Source of the DNA: an uncultured Lachnospiraceae bacterium
Lineage (GTDB): Bacteria; Bacillota; Clostridia; Lachnospirales; Lachnospiraceae
Direction: 5' to 3'
Length of the DNA: 64,000 nt
Assembly: GCA_945919075.1 (NCBI GenBank)
Contig: CAMEIX010000012.1
Location: 1 to 64,000, forward strand
Each line of letters begins with the position of its first letter. Within the stretch, counting starts at the first letter, position 1. Shown piece by piece: positions 53,490-63,281 of this stretch. The notes beneath the pieces are model-generated. The model was not told the DNA's origin and ran no database searches. It saw only the letters and a list, made by a program, of their open reading frames with translations. Made by a program: the position numbers and the translations under genes.

Positions 53490-53969
53490 ATGAACAAAAA
53501 CATTCTTACAAGATACCATGCACTGATTGAAATTCTGGGATTGGTACTCATTCTGGCTTCCTTTGCAGTTGCCATTGCAGCAATGGCTTCCGGCAAAGTG
53601 ATTCCTTCCAACTATGATTTTGCCGGGAATGTGACGGATTACAGTAAGCCCGGGTTTTTAATCAAGATGCCGATTGTTATGCTAATCAGTAACGGTACCA
53701 TGAGTCTGATTCTACATTTTGTGTCTTTTTCTTCCTGGAACATGCCTGTTAAGGTGAAACCAGGAAGAGAAAGAGCCGTATATGGATGTGTGGGCTATAT
53801 GCTTGCCATAATGGAGCTTTTGTTTGGTATTTTTTCCCTGGCGTTTACTCTTTTCTCCGGTGCTGCCATGGGTAAAATGTTGATGCCCCTTTCTGTATTT
53901 TTTGTAGTTGCAATATTTGCAGACATTATAGTATGCTGTGTATTAGCAGTGAAATTAAATGGGAGATAA
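53490..53969 (+). CDS. DUF1648/SdpI-like membrane protein
   Basis: A 159-residue protein with four helices and an extracytoplasmic segment SGKVIPSNYDFAGNVTDYSKPGF after helix 1, which resembles the DUF1648 motif of SdpI-type proteins. AGCAGG precedes the ATG. It sits between the RHH gene and the antiporter and is probably in the same operon. Confidence 0.65.
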   Translation: MNKNILTRYHALIEILGLVLILASFAVAIAAMASGKVIPSNYDFAGNVTDYSKPGFLIKMPIVMLISNGTMSLILHFVSFSSWNMPVKVKPGRERAVYGCVGYMLAIMELLFGIFSLAFTLFSGAAMGKMLMPLSVFFVVAIFADIIVCCVLAVKLNGR

Positions 53970-53972
53970 TTT

Positions 53973-55145
53973 ATGCTAATCAGCATCACTTATATTTTAT
54001 TATCGGGCCTTATCCTGGGATGGGTTTGCAAAAAAATAAAGTTTCCGAGTCTTTTCGGTATGATTCTTGCAGGCATTCTGATAGGGCCCCATGTACTGAA
54101 TCTGATTGATGAGAGTATTCTTAATATTTCGGCACAAATCCGAAAGATTGCACTTATCATTATTCTGTTAAGAGCGGGTCTGAAGCTTTCTGTGGATGAT
54201 TTGAAAAAAGTTGGCAGGCCCGCTGTTTTGATGTGTTTTCTGCCGGCAACCCTGGAACTTTTGGGAATGATTCTTCTGGCTCCCAAACTTCTTGGCATTT
54301 CCCTACTGGATGCTGCCATTCTTGGGGCAGTGGTGGGAGCAGTTTCTCCGGCGGTTATTGTTCCTAAAATGATTAAACTGATGGATGAAGGATATGGGAC
54401 CAAGAAAGGGATTCCCCAGATGATTTTAGCCGGAGCCAGTGTGGATGATGTGTTTGTCATTGTATTATTCACTACATTTACAGGGCTGGCGCAGGGAGAA
54501 ACAGTGGATGTGATGAGTTTTGTGAATATCCCGGTCTCCATTGTAATCGGTGTTCTGGCAGGATTGGCTATAGGATACGGGCTTTTCCTGTTTTTTGAAA
54601 AGGTCCGGGTACGGGATGTAGTCAAGGTATTGATTTTACTGTGCTTTTCCTTTATCATGATAACTATAGAAGATAAATTTTCAGGCATTATTCCGTTTGC
54701 TTCGTTAATCGGTATCATGAGTCTGGGGATTATGATTAAGGCTAAGAAGCAGTCCCTGGCTGTGGAATTATCCCAAAAATACGACACTCTCTGGGTGGGA
54801 GCGGAGATTTTTCTCTTTGTTCTTGTGGGGGCATCCGTGGCGGTGGACAGTGCTTTGTCAGCGGGCCCAAGTGCCATTCTGCTTCTTGTCGGGGTTTTGG
54901 CCTTTCGGATGTTTGGTGTGTTCCTCTGTCTCATTGGAACGAATTTTACAAAGAAGGAAAAGGCTTTCTGTATGTTGGCCTACACACCCAAGGCCACTGT
55001 ACAGGCAGCAATCGGCGGCATTCCTCTTGCAATGGGACTTTCCTGTGGAAATACGGTGCTCACGGTTTCCGTCATTGCCATTCTGCTTACGGCACCGCTT
55101 GGAGCTTTTGCTATCGATATTACATATAGGAGGTGGTTATCATAG
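53973..55145 (+). CDS. Cation:proton antiporter (CPA family)
   Basis: A 390-residue transporter with about 12 helices, beginning MLISITYILLSGLILGWVCKKIKFPSLFGMILAGILIGP as in Na+/H+ antiporters. The conserved ion-site region GASVDDVFVIVLFTTF holds two adjacent aspartates. It exchanges Na+ or K+ for H+. It follows the previous stop by 3 bases. Confidence 0.88.
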   Translation: MLISITYILLSGLILGWVCKKIKFPSLFGMILAGILIGPHVLNLIDESILNISAQIRKIALIIILLRAGLKLSVDDLKKVGRPAVLMCFLPATLELLGMILLAPKLLGISLLDAAILGAVVGAVSPAVIVPKMIKLMDEGYGTKKGIPQMILAGASVDDVFVIVLFTTFTGLAQGETVDVMSFVNIPVSIVIGVLAGLAIGYGLFLFFEKVRVRDVVKVLILLCFSFIMITIEDKFSGIIPFASLIGIMSLGIMIKAKKQSLAVELSQKYDTLWVGAEIFLFVLVGASVAVDSALSAGPSAILLLVGVLAFRMFGVFLCLIGTNFTKKEKAFCMLAYTPKATVQAAIGGIPLAMGLSCGNTVLTVSVIAILLTAPLGAFAIDITYRRWLS

Positions 55146-55162
55146 ATAATCATGGAAAGAAA

Positions 55163-55366
55163 ATGATTGCACCCATTGTTATTACCGTGCTGGTGGTGTT
55201 ATATTATCTGTTCTATTTTGGATTTCTGATGGCATTCGTGCCATTGGTACTTAAAATTCTATTTGGAATCATACCGCTTTTGCTTGCGGGTTTAATGATT
55301 TATGTTTGTGTACAACGTATTTTGGAAATTAAGGAGGGCGAAGAAGATGATCTTGGTAAATACTGA
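55163..55366 (+). CDS. Small membrane protein of the antiporter operon
   Basis: About 67 residues with two hydrophobic helices (APIVITVLVVLYYLFYFGF and FGIIPLLLAGLMIYVCV) and an acidic tail. An in-frame GTG at 55133 overlaps the antiporter gene, but its ribosome site is on top of it, so the ATG at 55163 is preferred. The tail overlaps the YbjQ gene. Confidence 0.6.
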   Translation: MIAPIVITVLVVLYYLFYFGFLMAFVPLVLKILFGIIPLLLAGLMIYVCVQRILEIKEGEEDDLGKY

Positions 55367-55661
55367 CTATATTACCGGAAAAGAACTTAACATGCTGGGA
55401 CTGGTTAAGGGCAGCACGATTCAGTCAAAGAATATTGGAAAGGATATTACCCAGAGTTTTAAGACCTTGGTAGGCGGGGAGTTAAAGGCTTACAATGAAA
55501 TGATGAATGAGGCAAGAGCACTGGCTACAAAGCGTATGGTAGAGGAAGCAGAAGCCATGGGTGCGGATGCCATTGTAAATGTACGTTATTCCTCTTCCGC
55601 CGTTATGCAGGGGGCAGCAGAGGTCATTGCATATGGTACAGCAGTTAAATTTGTCAATTAA
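55347..55661 (+). CDS. YbjQ/UPF0145 family protein
   Basis: A 104-residue protein beginning MILVNTDYITGKELNMLGLVKGSTIQSKNIGKDI and ending with ADAIVNVRYSSSAVMQGAAEVIAYGTAV, the pentameric YbjQ fold, often annotated as heavy-metal binding. The ATG at 55347 has AAGGAGGGCG upstream, so the longer frame from 55302 is rejected. It closes the SPFH-antiporter operon. Confidence 0.88.
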   Translation: MILVNTDYITGKELNMLGLVKGSTIQSKNIGKDITQSFKTLVGGELKAYNEMMNEARALATKRMVEEAEAMGADAIVNVRYSSSAVMQGAAEVIAYGTAVKFVN

Positions 55662-55810
55662 AAGTTAAAAGGTCTTCACTTTAACGATTTTTTGTAGAAA
55701 ATATTAAAATTAAAGAAAATTTATCAATAAAACTATTGTTTATTTTTGGTTTTTATTAGATAATATATATACGACGATTTTTCGGCATCATGAAAAAAAG
55801 GGGTGTTGTT

Positions 55811-56146
55811 ATGGCATTATTAGACTTCTTAAAGAAACCCAAGGGAGAGACGATTCCCTTCAGAGGAAAAAATGTTGTATATGAAGTATATAGTGAAGAT
55901 GGTGACACAGTAATGGCAACTATCGGCAAGGATGGTCAGGTTAAGGATCTCTGGAATACCGCACTGCTTATTACCTGTGCTTATACACGTAGTACCGGAA
56001 AGGTTACAATAGAGATGGACCGCAATAATGATGTAAGACGTTTGTATTCATCGGATCCTAAGGATAAAACTTTCCCGGCTTCTTTCCCGTTAAATGATAG
56101 TGAGATGAACTTGCTGATTGGTTTGGCAAATAACTATCAAGGTTAA
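55811..56146 (+). CDS. Hypothetical protein
   Basis: A 111-residue soluble protein beginning MALLDFLKKPKGETIPFRGKN, without recognised domain or membrane segment. The ATG at 55811 is chosen because AAGGGG lies 7 bases upstream. A promoter-like TTGTTT-17-GATAAT lies about 50 bases before, so it is probably transcribed alone. Confidence 0.65.
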   Translation: MALLDFLKKPKGETIPFRGKNVVYEVYSEDGDTVMATIGKDGQVKDLWNTALLITCAYTRSTGKVTIEMDRNNDVRRLYSSDPKDKTFPASFPLNDSEMNLLIGLANNYQG

Positions 56147-56170
56147 CTTTAATGGAAATGAATTTACATA

Positions 56171-56206
56171 AAAAAGGATTTAGAGTAAGTGCTCTAAATC
56201 CTTTTT
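56171..56206. terminator. Bidirectional terminator
   Basis: Perfect 15-base arms (AAAAAGGATTTAGAG and its complement) around TAAGTG lie between the hypothetical gene and the convergent degV-type gene. Confidence 0.88.
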
Positions 56207-56252
56207 TCATACCTTCATACCGGTATTTACTTACATAAGAATGTATCACAGA

Positions 56253-57083
56253 TTATACTTCAAAGCCTATCAGGACAGAATGAAGCTCTGCGTAATAACT
56301 GCAAAGAGCGGTATTTTCATGAATGAATCCGTTAAACTTGCCAAACGCTTCCTGAATCAGCCTTTTCAGTTCCTCACAGGCAGACAGGTTATCACTGTGG
56401 GAAATTACAATCTTGCCACCGTTGTAACCAAGGGACTTCATACAACCTACCAGTTTCTGCATCGCCTTTTTGTCGCCACGTGCTTTGTTAACCGGCTTTA
56501 AGGTACCTTCTTCGCTGGCGGTTCCGATAATACGGATTCCCAGTACGCTGATTCCCTTTGCAACGATGGGGCTGACACGTCCGTTTTTAGCGAGGTTGTT
56601 TAAGGATGCCAGAGCATAGAAGAGATGGGTTCTCTTGTGATAGGCGGTTACTTCTTTATAAATTTTTTCAGCCTCTTCGCCCTTCTCAATCAACTCCTTT
56701 ATCTTTTCAATCAACAGCACCATCTCCGGACCGGTGGAAAGGGAATCCACAATATAAACCTTGCGGTCAGGGTATTTTTCTTCATACATTTGTTTTGCCG
56801 TATGGGCGGAACTGCAGGAGCCGGAAAGACCGCTGGTAATGGTTACACAGAATACGGCATCGGCATCACCAAAAGCCTTACACCAGTCATCAGGGCTGGG
56901 GCAGGATGTAGAACTCTTACCATTGTAGGAGGCAAGTGCTTCATACATAGCATGAATATCTAAGGTACTGTCATCCGTGAAGGTTTTTTCACCCACCATA
57001 ATATGTAACGGTACGGATTCGTATGGAAAATCTTTCATGGAAATCAGATTGGATGCAGAGTCGGATACGATTTTATAATTCAT
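56253..57083 (-). CDS. DegV family fatty-acid-binding protein
   Basis: A 276-residue DegV/FakB-type protein with the family elements IVSDSASNL, TSCPSPDDWCKAF, TITSGLSGSCSSA and the LFYALASLNNLAKNGRVSP segment. These proteins hold a fatty acid, often for phosphorylation by FakA. The Ser-rich SGLSGS loop contacts the carboxylate. It is monocistronic. Confidence 0.92.
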   Translation of the reverse strand: MNYKIVSDSASNLISMKDFPYESVPLHIMVGEKTFTDDSTLDIHAMYEALASYNGKSSTSCPSPDDWCKAFGDADAVFCVTITSGLSGSCSSAHTAKQMYEEKYPDRKVYIVDSLSTGPEMVLLIEKIKELIEKGEEAEKIYKEVTAYHKRTHLFYALASLNNLAKNGRVSPIVAKGISVLGIRIIGTASEEGTLKPVNKARGDKKAMQKLVGCMKSLGYNGGKIVISHSDNLSACEELKRLIQEAFGKFNGFIHENTALCSYYAELHSVLIGFEV

Positions 57084-57210
57084 GGCTTCTCCCTCATATG
57101 CATTTTATGTAGTATTTCAAACTACATAATACGTCACGCGTTGCTACTTTATAAAGTATAATACATGACGATAGGAGTTATGTCAAGTAAGGAGAGAGAA
57201 TAAAAGAAAA

Positions 57211-57238
57211 ACCGGTATTGTCTTTAGACAGTACCGGT
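57211..57238 (-). terminator. Terminator of the GGDEF-EAL gene
   Basis: ACCGGTATTGTC (57211-57222) and GACAGTACCGGT (57227-57238) pair with one wobble or mismatch. On the minus strand TTTTTCTTTT follows. Confidence 0.85.
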
Positions 57239-57244
57239 AAAAGT

Positions 57245-58891
57245 TTAGAGATTATTTTGTGCAAGATTCAAAGCTTCTTCATATGGGAGAGGCTTGTTCC
57301 AGATAAAGCCCTGAATGAAATCGCAACCCTTTTGCTGCAAAAGGGATAATTGGTTTTCCTGTTCCACACCTTCGGATATTACCTTACATCCATGTAAATG
57401 TCCTATGGTAATAACGGCACTGATAAATTCTTCGGCTTTGCGCCCGACACCGATATCATCAATGAAACTTTTGTCAATCTTCAAAAGGTCAACCGAGAGC
57501 TTGGACAAATAGGAAAGGGATGCATAACCGGTACCAAAGTCATCCAGTGCAATCTGGATACCGATTTCCTTTAATTTATTGATGTTCTCCACTGCAATGT
57601 CCAGAGAATTTACCAGACAGTATTCCGTAATTTCCATTTCCAGACATTCTGCAGGAAACTGGGTCTTGTCTACTGCTTTAATCACCATGTCGGCAAAACC
57701 GCGACGGCAGATATTCTTTGCGGAAACATTGATGGACAGAGTGTAGCGCCTGTTAAAGCTCTTCATGTATTCACTAAATTCACGCAGAGCTCTGTTTACC
57801 ACATATTCATCAATCAAAATAATCAGGTCCGTTTTCTCCGCAACGGAAATAAATTCTCCGGGGGCAACGCTTGTACCATCCGGCATGGTCAGACGAATCA
57901 GGGTTTCAAAACCGCGAAGCCGTTTGGTGCCGGCTTCATACTGGGGCTGGTATACCAGATAAAAATAGTCTTTTAAGAGACTTTCTTTGATAATGCTTTC
58001 TACTTCGGCATGGCGGAAAATTTCCTGCTCCATGGCTTTATCAAAACTCACACATTTATTCTTGCCAAGATTTTTGGCCTGATACAGGGCAATGTCAGCA
58101 TATTTTAAAAGAGACTGGGTATCCCTGCAGTCGTCAGGGTATTTTACGGAGCCCACGCTGGCAGTAAGATAAAGGTTATTTTCGGTCTCATCGGCTTTTA
58201 AGGTTATCTTTTCGTTTAACTTAAATAGGAGATTCTGGGTCAGACCTTCCACATCCTCTTTGGCGGGCAGAATCAGAACAAATTCATCACCGCCAAGACG
58301 GCTTGCAATCGCTTTTTCCCCGATAATGGTGGTCATTCTCCGGGATAACTCCACAAGCACCTGATCACCGTATTTATGCCCCAGATTATCATTTATGTAT
58401 TTGAAATCATCAATGTCCACATAAAGAAGAGTAAAGGGTTTCTTTTCTTTGGTCGCTCTTTCCAGATACTGTATCAGCCCACGACGGTTTAACAGCCCTG
58501 TCAGAATATCGGTTACGGCATCTGTCTGTCTGCGCTGCAACTGGCGGCTCATGATAATGAGAGCAATCATGTAAATAAGGGCATTTGCAATACCGGGTAA
58601 GGCGGAATAAGATTGGTAACGGATAACAGCCAGTGTCATTTGTAGGTTAAAAAGTGTCATCAGTATCAGGGAAATAATCAGGCCTGTTTTGTAGGACATG
58701 CATACAATCAGTATACAAATTAAGGACATGAAAGCAGAAATAATACCATTCATGTTTATACTCTGATATTTCTGTCCATCAAAAACATATATGGGATTTC
58801 GCTCTATATAGGGAATAATAATCATTAAGAGCACAAATGCCAATATGCTGAAAAATATAAAAACATTCGTTGTCTTTTTTCGTAATTTCAT
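57245..58891 (-). CDS. GGDEF-EAL c-di-GMP enzyme, membrane bound
   Basis: A 548-residue protein with about five N-terminal helices (to residue 115). The GGDEF domain has the exact GGDEF at 200-204 and DxxxFKxxND upstream, so cyclase activity is likely. In the EAL domain the signature reads ETL (329-331), but N388, E420 in MEITE, D450-D451 in LDDFGTGY and LLKIDKSF are present, so hydrolysis is also possible. It can make or degrade c-di-GMP; the net direction is not known. Confidence 0.93.
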   Translation of the reverse strand: MKLRKKTTNVFIFFSILAFVLLMIIIPYIERNPIYVFDGQKYQSINMNGIISAFMSLICILIVCMSYKTGLIISLILMTLFNLQMTLAVIRYQSYSALPGIANALIYMIALIIMSRQLQRRQTDAVTDILTGLLNRRGLIQYLERATKEKKPFTLLYVDIDDFKYINDNLGHKYGDQVLVELSRRMTTIIGEKAIASRLGGDEFVLILPAKEDVEGLTQNLLFKLNEKITLKADETENNLYLTASVGSVKYPDDCRDTQSLLKYADIALYQAKNLGKNKCVSFDKAMEQEIFRHAEVESIIKESLLKDYFYLVYQPQYEAGTKRLRGFETLIRLTMPDGTSVAPGEFISVAEKTDLIILIDEYVVNRALREFSEYMKSFNRRYTLSINVSAKNICRRGFADMVIKAVDKTQFPAECLEMEITEYCLVNSLDIAVENINKLKEIGIQIALDDFGTGYASLSYLSKLSVDLLKIDKSFIDDIGVGRKAEEFISAVITIGHLHGCKVISEGVEQENQLSLLQQKGCDFIQGFIWNKPLPYEEALNLAQNNL

Positions 58892-59077
58892 GTGCCACCT
58901 CGTGGAATGGAATAACAGTATGATGATTTTAGTTTACCATATCTGTCCCTTTATTTCAATTGCTTAGGGGATGACTGATGAAAAATCACGATATTTGCTT
59001 GCCATGAACAAGATTTTGTATTATTGTAATTGTAAGAATAAAATTTTAAAAACGGTAATTTTACAGAGAGTGAAACC

Positions 59078-59842
59078 ATGATTTTTGATACACATACCCA
59101 TTACGATGATGAGGCTTTTGAGGAGGACAGGGATGCACTTATTTCTTCCCTTTCTGCAAAAAATGTGGGATTAGTGGTAAATATCGGCGCCAGCCTTTCC
59201 TCCTGTCGGGAAACGTTAAGGATGGCAGAGAAATATCCTTTTGTTTATGGAGCCATCGGTGTACATCCTTCTGAAACGGCGGAATTGAATGAAGATAATT
59301 TTTCACAGCTTTCCGAAATGGTAAAGCATGAGAAATGTGTAGCTGTCGGGGAAATCGGTCTGGATTACTACTGGCCCGAACCGGACAGGGAAACACAGAA
59401 ACTCTGGTTCAAAAGACAGCTTGGACTGGCAAGAGAACTGAATTTGCCGGTTGTGATTCATTCCCGGGATGCTGCAAACGATACCATCACCATCATGAAG
59501 GATATGCATGCGGAAGAGATTGGCGGAGTGATTCATTGTTTCTCCTATACCAGGGAAACGGCGGAAATTTTCCTCAAGATGGGCTTTTATATCGGAATCG
59601 GTGGTGTGGTGACATTCAAAAATGCCAGGAAAATAAAGGAAGCGGTAGAAGAGATTCCGCTGGAACGAATTGTTTTGGAAACGGATTGCCCGTATCTGGC
59701 ACCGGTGCCGTTTCGAGGGAAGAGAAATTCGTCCCTGAACATTCCTTATGTGATAGAAGAAATTGCAAGGATTAAACAGGTTTCTCCCAATGAGATTGAG
59801 GAAATAACATGGGAAAACGCGCATAGATTATATAGGATTTGA
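59078..59842 (+). CDS. TatD-family metal-dependent deoxyribonuclease
   Basis: A 254-residue TIM-barrel hydrolase. It begins MIFDTHTHYDDEAF with metal ligands H6 and H8; GEIGLDYYW gives the bridging Glu; VIHSRDA, VIHCFS and LETDCPYLAP follow in family order. TatD enzymes trim DNA or RNA 3' ends. It lies 16 bases before the GGDEF sensor gene. Confidence 0.93.
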   Translation: MIFDTHTHYDDEAFEEDRDALISSLSAKNVGLVVNIGASLSSCRETLRMAEKYPFVYGAIGVHPSETAELNEDNFSQLSEMVKHEKCVAVGEIGLDYYWPEPDRETQKLWFKRQLGLARELNLPVVIHSRDAANDTITIMKDMHAEEIGGVIHCFSYTRETAEIFLKMGFYIGIGGVVTFKNARKIKEAVEEIPLERIVLETDCPYLAPVPFRGKRNSSLNIPYVIEEIARIKQVSPNEIEEITWENAHRLYRI

Positions 59843-59858
59843 TGTGAAAGGCGACATC

Positions 59859-61667
59859 ATGAAGAGGAATTTTCAAGGAAGAAAATTTCATATGATGCTT
59901 GTGGTTCTCGGGGTCTTCGTGACTGTGGGTCTGTTCTTTGTGTCTGCAAATTCCGCGTCCGCCCGGGAAGAGGCTAAGAGAGTTCTGTTTATCAGTTCTT
60001 ATTCCTATGGATGGGATACGGTAAAACTGCAGGTGGACGGAATCGAAGAAACTTTGCCGTCAGAATATGTTCTGGATTATGAATTTATGGATACATATCG
60101 TGTCAATGATACCAATTCGTTGCGTCTCTTTTATGAAAATGTAAAATATCATCTGAACCGGGCTACTCCCTATGATGTCATTCTGGTAGGTGATGATGCA
60201 GCGCTGAAGTTTGCAGTCCGTTATCAGGATGAACTGTTCAAGGACATTCCCATTGTTTTTATGGGTATTAACGATGAGGATTATGCAAGAAGTGTTGCCA
60301 AAGATCCACTGATTACCGGTGTGATAGAGAAATTAGATTACAGGACCACCATAGAAGTAGCAAAGGACGTTCTTCCCAAGGCGGATACGGTGATAGCTAT
60401 TCTGGATGACAGTCAGACCGGACAGATCGAGAAGAAGAATTATTATAAGATGAGACAGAATTTTCCCGAACTTAAGTTTCAGGAAATCAATGTCAGCAAT
60501 CTTGCTCCTTCCGAAGTGGCAAAGAAAATTAACGAGATTCCTTATAATACTATTTTACTGTACATAAGCCTGACAAATGATAAAGGGGATACGCTGTATC
60601 TGCCGGATGATGCCAGGGAAATGGTGGTCAACAATGCAAAGGTTCCGGTTTTTGTACTGATGGAGAGTGATACGGACAGTGGCACCCTCGGTGGGGCTGT
60701 TTTTTCCATGAAGCAGAGCAGTATTGACGCCACCAATCTGGTGATCGATATTGCAGAAGGCCGCAGGAACGTAAAAGATATCGAGGTGGTATGCAGGGAA
60801 TCCCATCCTTTTCAGGTGGATACCGTAATCATGCAGAATTACAGTATTAACAAAAAGGTTTTCCCAAAGGGCACCGTTTTTTTGAATGCCAAGGCAACTT
60901 TTTTTGAAAAGTATGATGACATCATTAAGCCTACAATTGTAATTATCCTGATTTCGGCGGCGATTATTGGATTTGTACTTTTTGATAATTATAAACGAAG
61001 AAAAATGATGAAAGAAATTACGGAAATGAAGGATCATCTGGAAAATGCCTCCCAGCATGACTTCCTTACCGGACTCGGAAATCGTTCTAAGTTTATGGCG
61101 GATTTAAAAGAAATTACCAATATGGATATGCCCTGTACCGTAATTATGCTGGACCTGGATAATTTTAAGGGAATCAATGATAATCTGGGCCATGCCATGG
61201 GTGATGAGGCATTAAAGGGAGTTGCAGGCAGATTAAAGAGTCTGACTACCCCGTTATTTACACCATACCGTTTTGCCGGTGATGAATTTATCATGATCTT
61301 AAAGAGCGATAACCAAAAGATTGTGGAAAATGTTGTCAGACAGTGTTGGCAGGTATTCCAGAAGCCGTATCATCTTTTGAATACGACCATGGAAATTCAT
61401 GGAAGTATTGGTGTTGCAACCTGCCCTCAGGACACATCCGATATGGAGCAGCTGATTATCTGTGCGGATGATGCAATGTATGAAATCAAAAAGGAAGGCA
61501 AGAATGGAATTGCCTACTATCGTGATCTGAAAGAACGGATGCTTCAGGAAATGGAGAGACAGCAGTTGGAGCGTCAGAAGATAGAAGAACAGGAGGAACA
61601 AAGAAGCCAGGAAGAAACGCAGCCTGTACTTCTTGCTCCCGGAAGATTCTTAAATGATCAGAATTAG
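59859..61667 (+). CDS. Substrate-binding-domain GGDEF sensor
   Basis: A 602-residue membrane protein: signal/anchor helix at about 12-30, an extracellular ABC-type substrate-binding domain (about 35-335, RVLFISSYSYGWDTVKLQVDGI), one helix at about 355-375, then a GGDEF domain. The signature reads A473-G-D-E-F and HDFLTGLGNR precedes it, a form often still active as a diguanylate cyclase. A charged Gln/Glu-rich tail follows. The ATG at 59859 has AAAGGCG upstream. It would make c-di-GMP in response to a bound ligand. Confidence 0.88.
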   Translation: MKRNFQGRKFHMMLVVLGVFVTVGLFFVSANSASAREEAKRVLFISSYSYGWDTVKLQVDGIEETLPSEYVLDYEFMDTYRVNDTNSLRLFYENVKYHLNRATPYDVILVGDDAALKFAVRYQDELFKDIPIVFMGINDEDYARSVAKDPLITGVIEKLDYRTTIEVAKDVLPKADTVIAILDDSQTGQIEKKNYYKMRQNFPELKFQEINVSNLAPSEVAKKINEIPYNTILLYISLTNDKGDTLYLPDDAREMVVNNAKVPVFVLMESDTDSGTLGGAVFSMKQSSIDATNLVIDIAEGRRNVKDIEVVCRESHPFQVDTVIMQNYSINKKVFPKGTVFLNAKATFFEKYDDIIKPTIVIILISAAIIGFVLFDNYKRRKMMKEITEMKDHLENASQHDFLTGLGNRSKFMADLKEITNMDMPCTVIMLDLDNFKGINDNLGHAMGDEALKGVAGRLKSLTTPLFTPYRFAGDEFIMILKSDNQKIVENVVRQCWQVFQKPYHLLNTTMEIHGSIGVATCPQDTSDMEQLIICADDAMYEIKKEGKNGIAYYRDLKERMLQEMERQQLERQKIEEQEEQRSQEETQPVLLAPGRFLNDQN

Positions 61668-61676
61668 AAATTCATA

Positions 61677-63233
61677 TTACCAGATTTTTGTGGTCCATTT
61701 TGTGCAGTCCCAGATATCAGTTGCCCAGTCTTCATAAAAATCCGGTTCATGACATACCATGAGGATACTGCCTCTGTAGGCTTTTAAGGCGCGTTTTAAT
61801 TCATCCTTGGCATCCACATCTAAGTGATTGGTGGGTTCGTCCAGTAAAAGGACATTGGTTTCGCGGTTTAGCAGTTTACAGAGGCGTACTTTTGCCTGTT
61901 CGCCGCCGCTTAGGACTTTTACCTTACTTTCAATGTGTTTTGTGGTGAGCCCGCATTTTGCCAGTGCGGAACGTACTTCATACTGGGACATGGCAGGAAA
62001 TTCTTTCCAGATTTCTTCAATGCAGGTGGTTTCGATGCCCGGTGCAATTTCCTGTTCAAAATAGCCGATACTTAAGTAATCCCCCTGCTCCACTGACCCG
62101 GATAGCGGTTGGATAAGGCCTAAGATACTCCTAAGGAGAGTAGTCTTTCCAATACCATTGGCACCGATAAGAGCGATCTTCTGTCCTCTTTCCATGGAAA
62201 GGTCGAGGGGAGAAGAGAGTGCTTCGTCATAACCGATGACCAGTTTGTCCGTCTGAAAAATATAGCGGCCGGGAGTCCGTGCTTCTTTGAAATAAAATTC
62301 CGGCTTGGGCTTTTCGGCAGCCAGTTCTATGACATCCATTTTATCCAGTTTTTTCTGGCGTGACATGGCCATGTTTCTGGTTGCAACACGTGCCTTGTTT
62401 CTTGCCACAAAATCCTTTAAATCTGCAATTTCTTTCTGCTGTTTATTATAAGCAGCCTCTAATTGGGACTTTTTCATGGCATAAACTTCCTGAAACTTAT
62501 CATAGTCACCTACATAACGGTTCAGTTCCTGGTTATCCATGTGATAAATCAGGTTAATAACGCTGTTTAAGAAGGGAATATCGTGGGATATCAGAATAAA
62601 AGCATTTTCATATTCCGTAAGATAGCGTTTCAGCCAGGCAATGTGTTCTGCATCCAGATAATTAGTAGGCTCATCCAATAAAAGGATATCCGGTTTTTCC
62701 AATAGTAGTTTGCCTAAGAGTACCTTGGTACGCTGGCCGCCGCTTAAGTCCGTCACATCTTTATCCAGACCCAAGTCCAGAAGTCCCAGAGCTCTCGCGA
62801 CCTCTTCCACTTTGGAATCAATCATATAGAAATCATGCATGGTGAGGAGATCCTGAATGGTCCCCAGTTCTTCCATGTAAGTCTCCAGTTCTTCCGGGGT
62901 TGCGTCTCCCATTTTATCACAGATTTCGTTCATATTTTTTTCCATGTCAAACAGAAAGTCAAAAGCGGAAGAGAGCACTTCCCGAATAGTCATGCCTTTC
63001 TGCAATACAGTATGCTGGTCCAGGTAGCCGACGCGTACGTTTTTTGCCCACTCAATTTTACCTTCGTCGGGGGTCAGCTTCCCCGTAATGATGTTCATGA
63101 AGGTAGACTTTCCCTCGCCGTTTGCACCGATTAATCCGATATGTTCGCCTTTTAAAAGGCGGAAAGAAACATTGTTAAATATGGCACGATCTCCAAAACC
63201 ATGTGTCAGATTCTCAACATTCAAAATACTCAT
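61677..63233 (-). CDS. ABC-F family ATPase
   Basis: A 518-residue soluble protein with two ABC cassettes: GANGEGKST, LSGGQRTKV and LLLDEPTNYLD in the first, GANGIGKTT, LSGGEQAKV and LLLDEPTNHLD in the second. They are joined by a charged linker with KQQKEIADLKDFVARNKARVATRNMAMSR in part. ABC-F proteins act on the ribosome, and some give antibiotic resistance. The linker here does not prove a resistance type. Confidence 0.93.
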   Translation of the reverse strand: MSILNVENLTHGFGDRAIFNNVSFRLLKGEHIGLIGANGEGKSTFMNIITGKLTPDEGKIEWAKNVRVGYLDQHTVLQKGMTIREVLSSAFDFLFDMEKNMNEICDKMGDATPEELETYMEELGTIQDLLTMHDFYMIDSKVEEVARALGLLDLGLDKDVTDLSGGQRTKVLLGKLLLEKPDILLLDEPTNYLDAEHIAWLKRYLTEYENAFILISHDIPFLNSVINLIYHMDNQELNRYVGDYDKFQEVYAMKKSQLEAAYNKQQKEIADLKDFVARNKARVATRNMAMSRQKKLDKMDVIELAAEKPKPEFYFKEARTPGRYIFQTDKLVIGYDEALSSPLDLSMERGQKIALIGANGIGKTTLLRSILGLIQPLSGSVEQGDYLSIGYFEQEIAPGIETTCIEEIWKEFPAMSQYEVRSALAKCGLTTKHIESKVKVLSGGEQAKVRLCKLLNRETNVLLLDEPTNHLDVDAKDELKRALKAYRGSILMVCHEPDFYEDWATDIWDCTKWTTKIW

Positions 63234-63281
63234 TATATGTCCTCACTTCAATTTCTGCTTTTCTAATTAGTTTGGGTGAAA

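Noticed and set aside
53990..54934. Long minus-strand ORF opposite the antiporter
   Set aside because: It mirrors a membrane protein gene with clear family motifs and has no start context.
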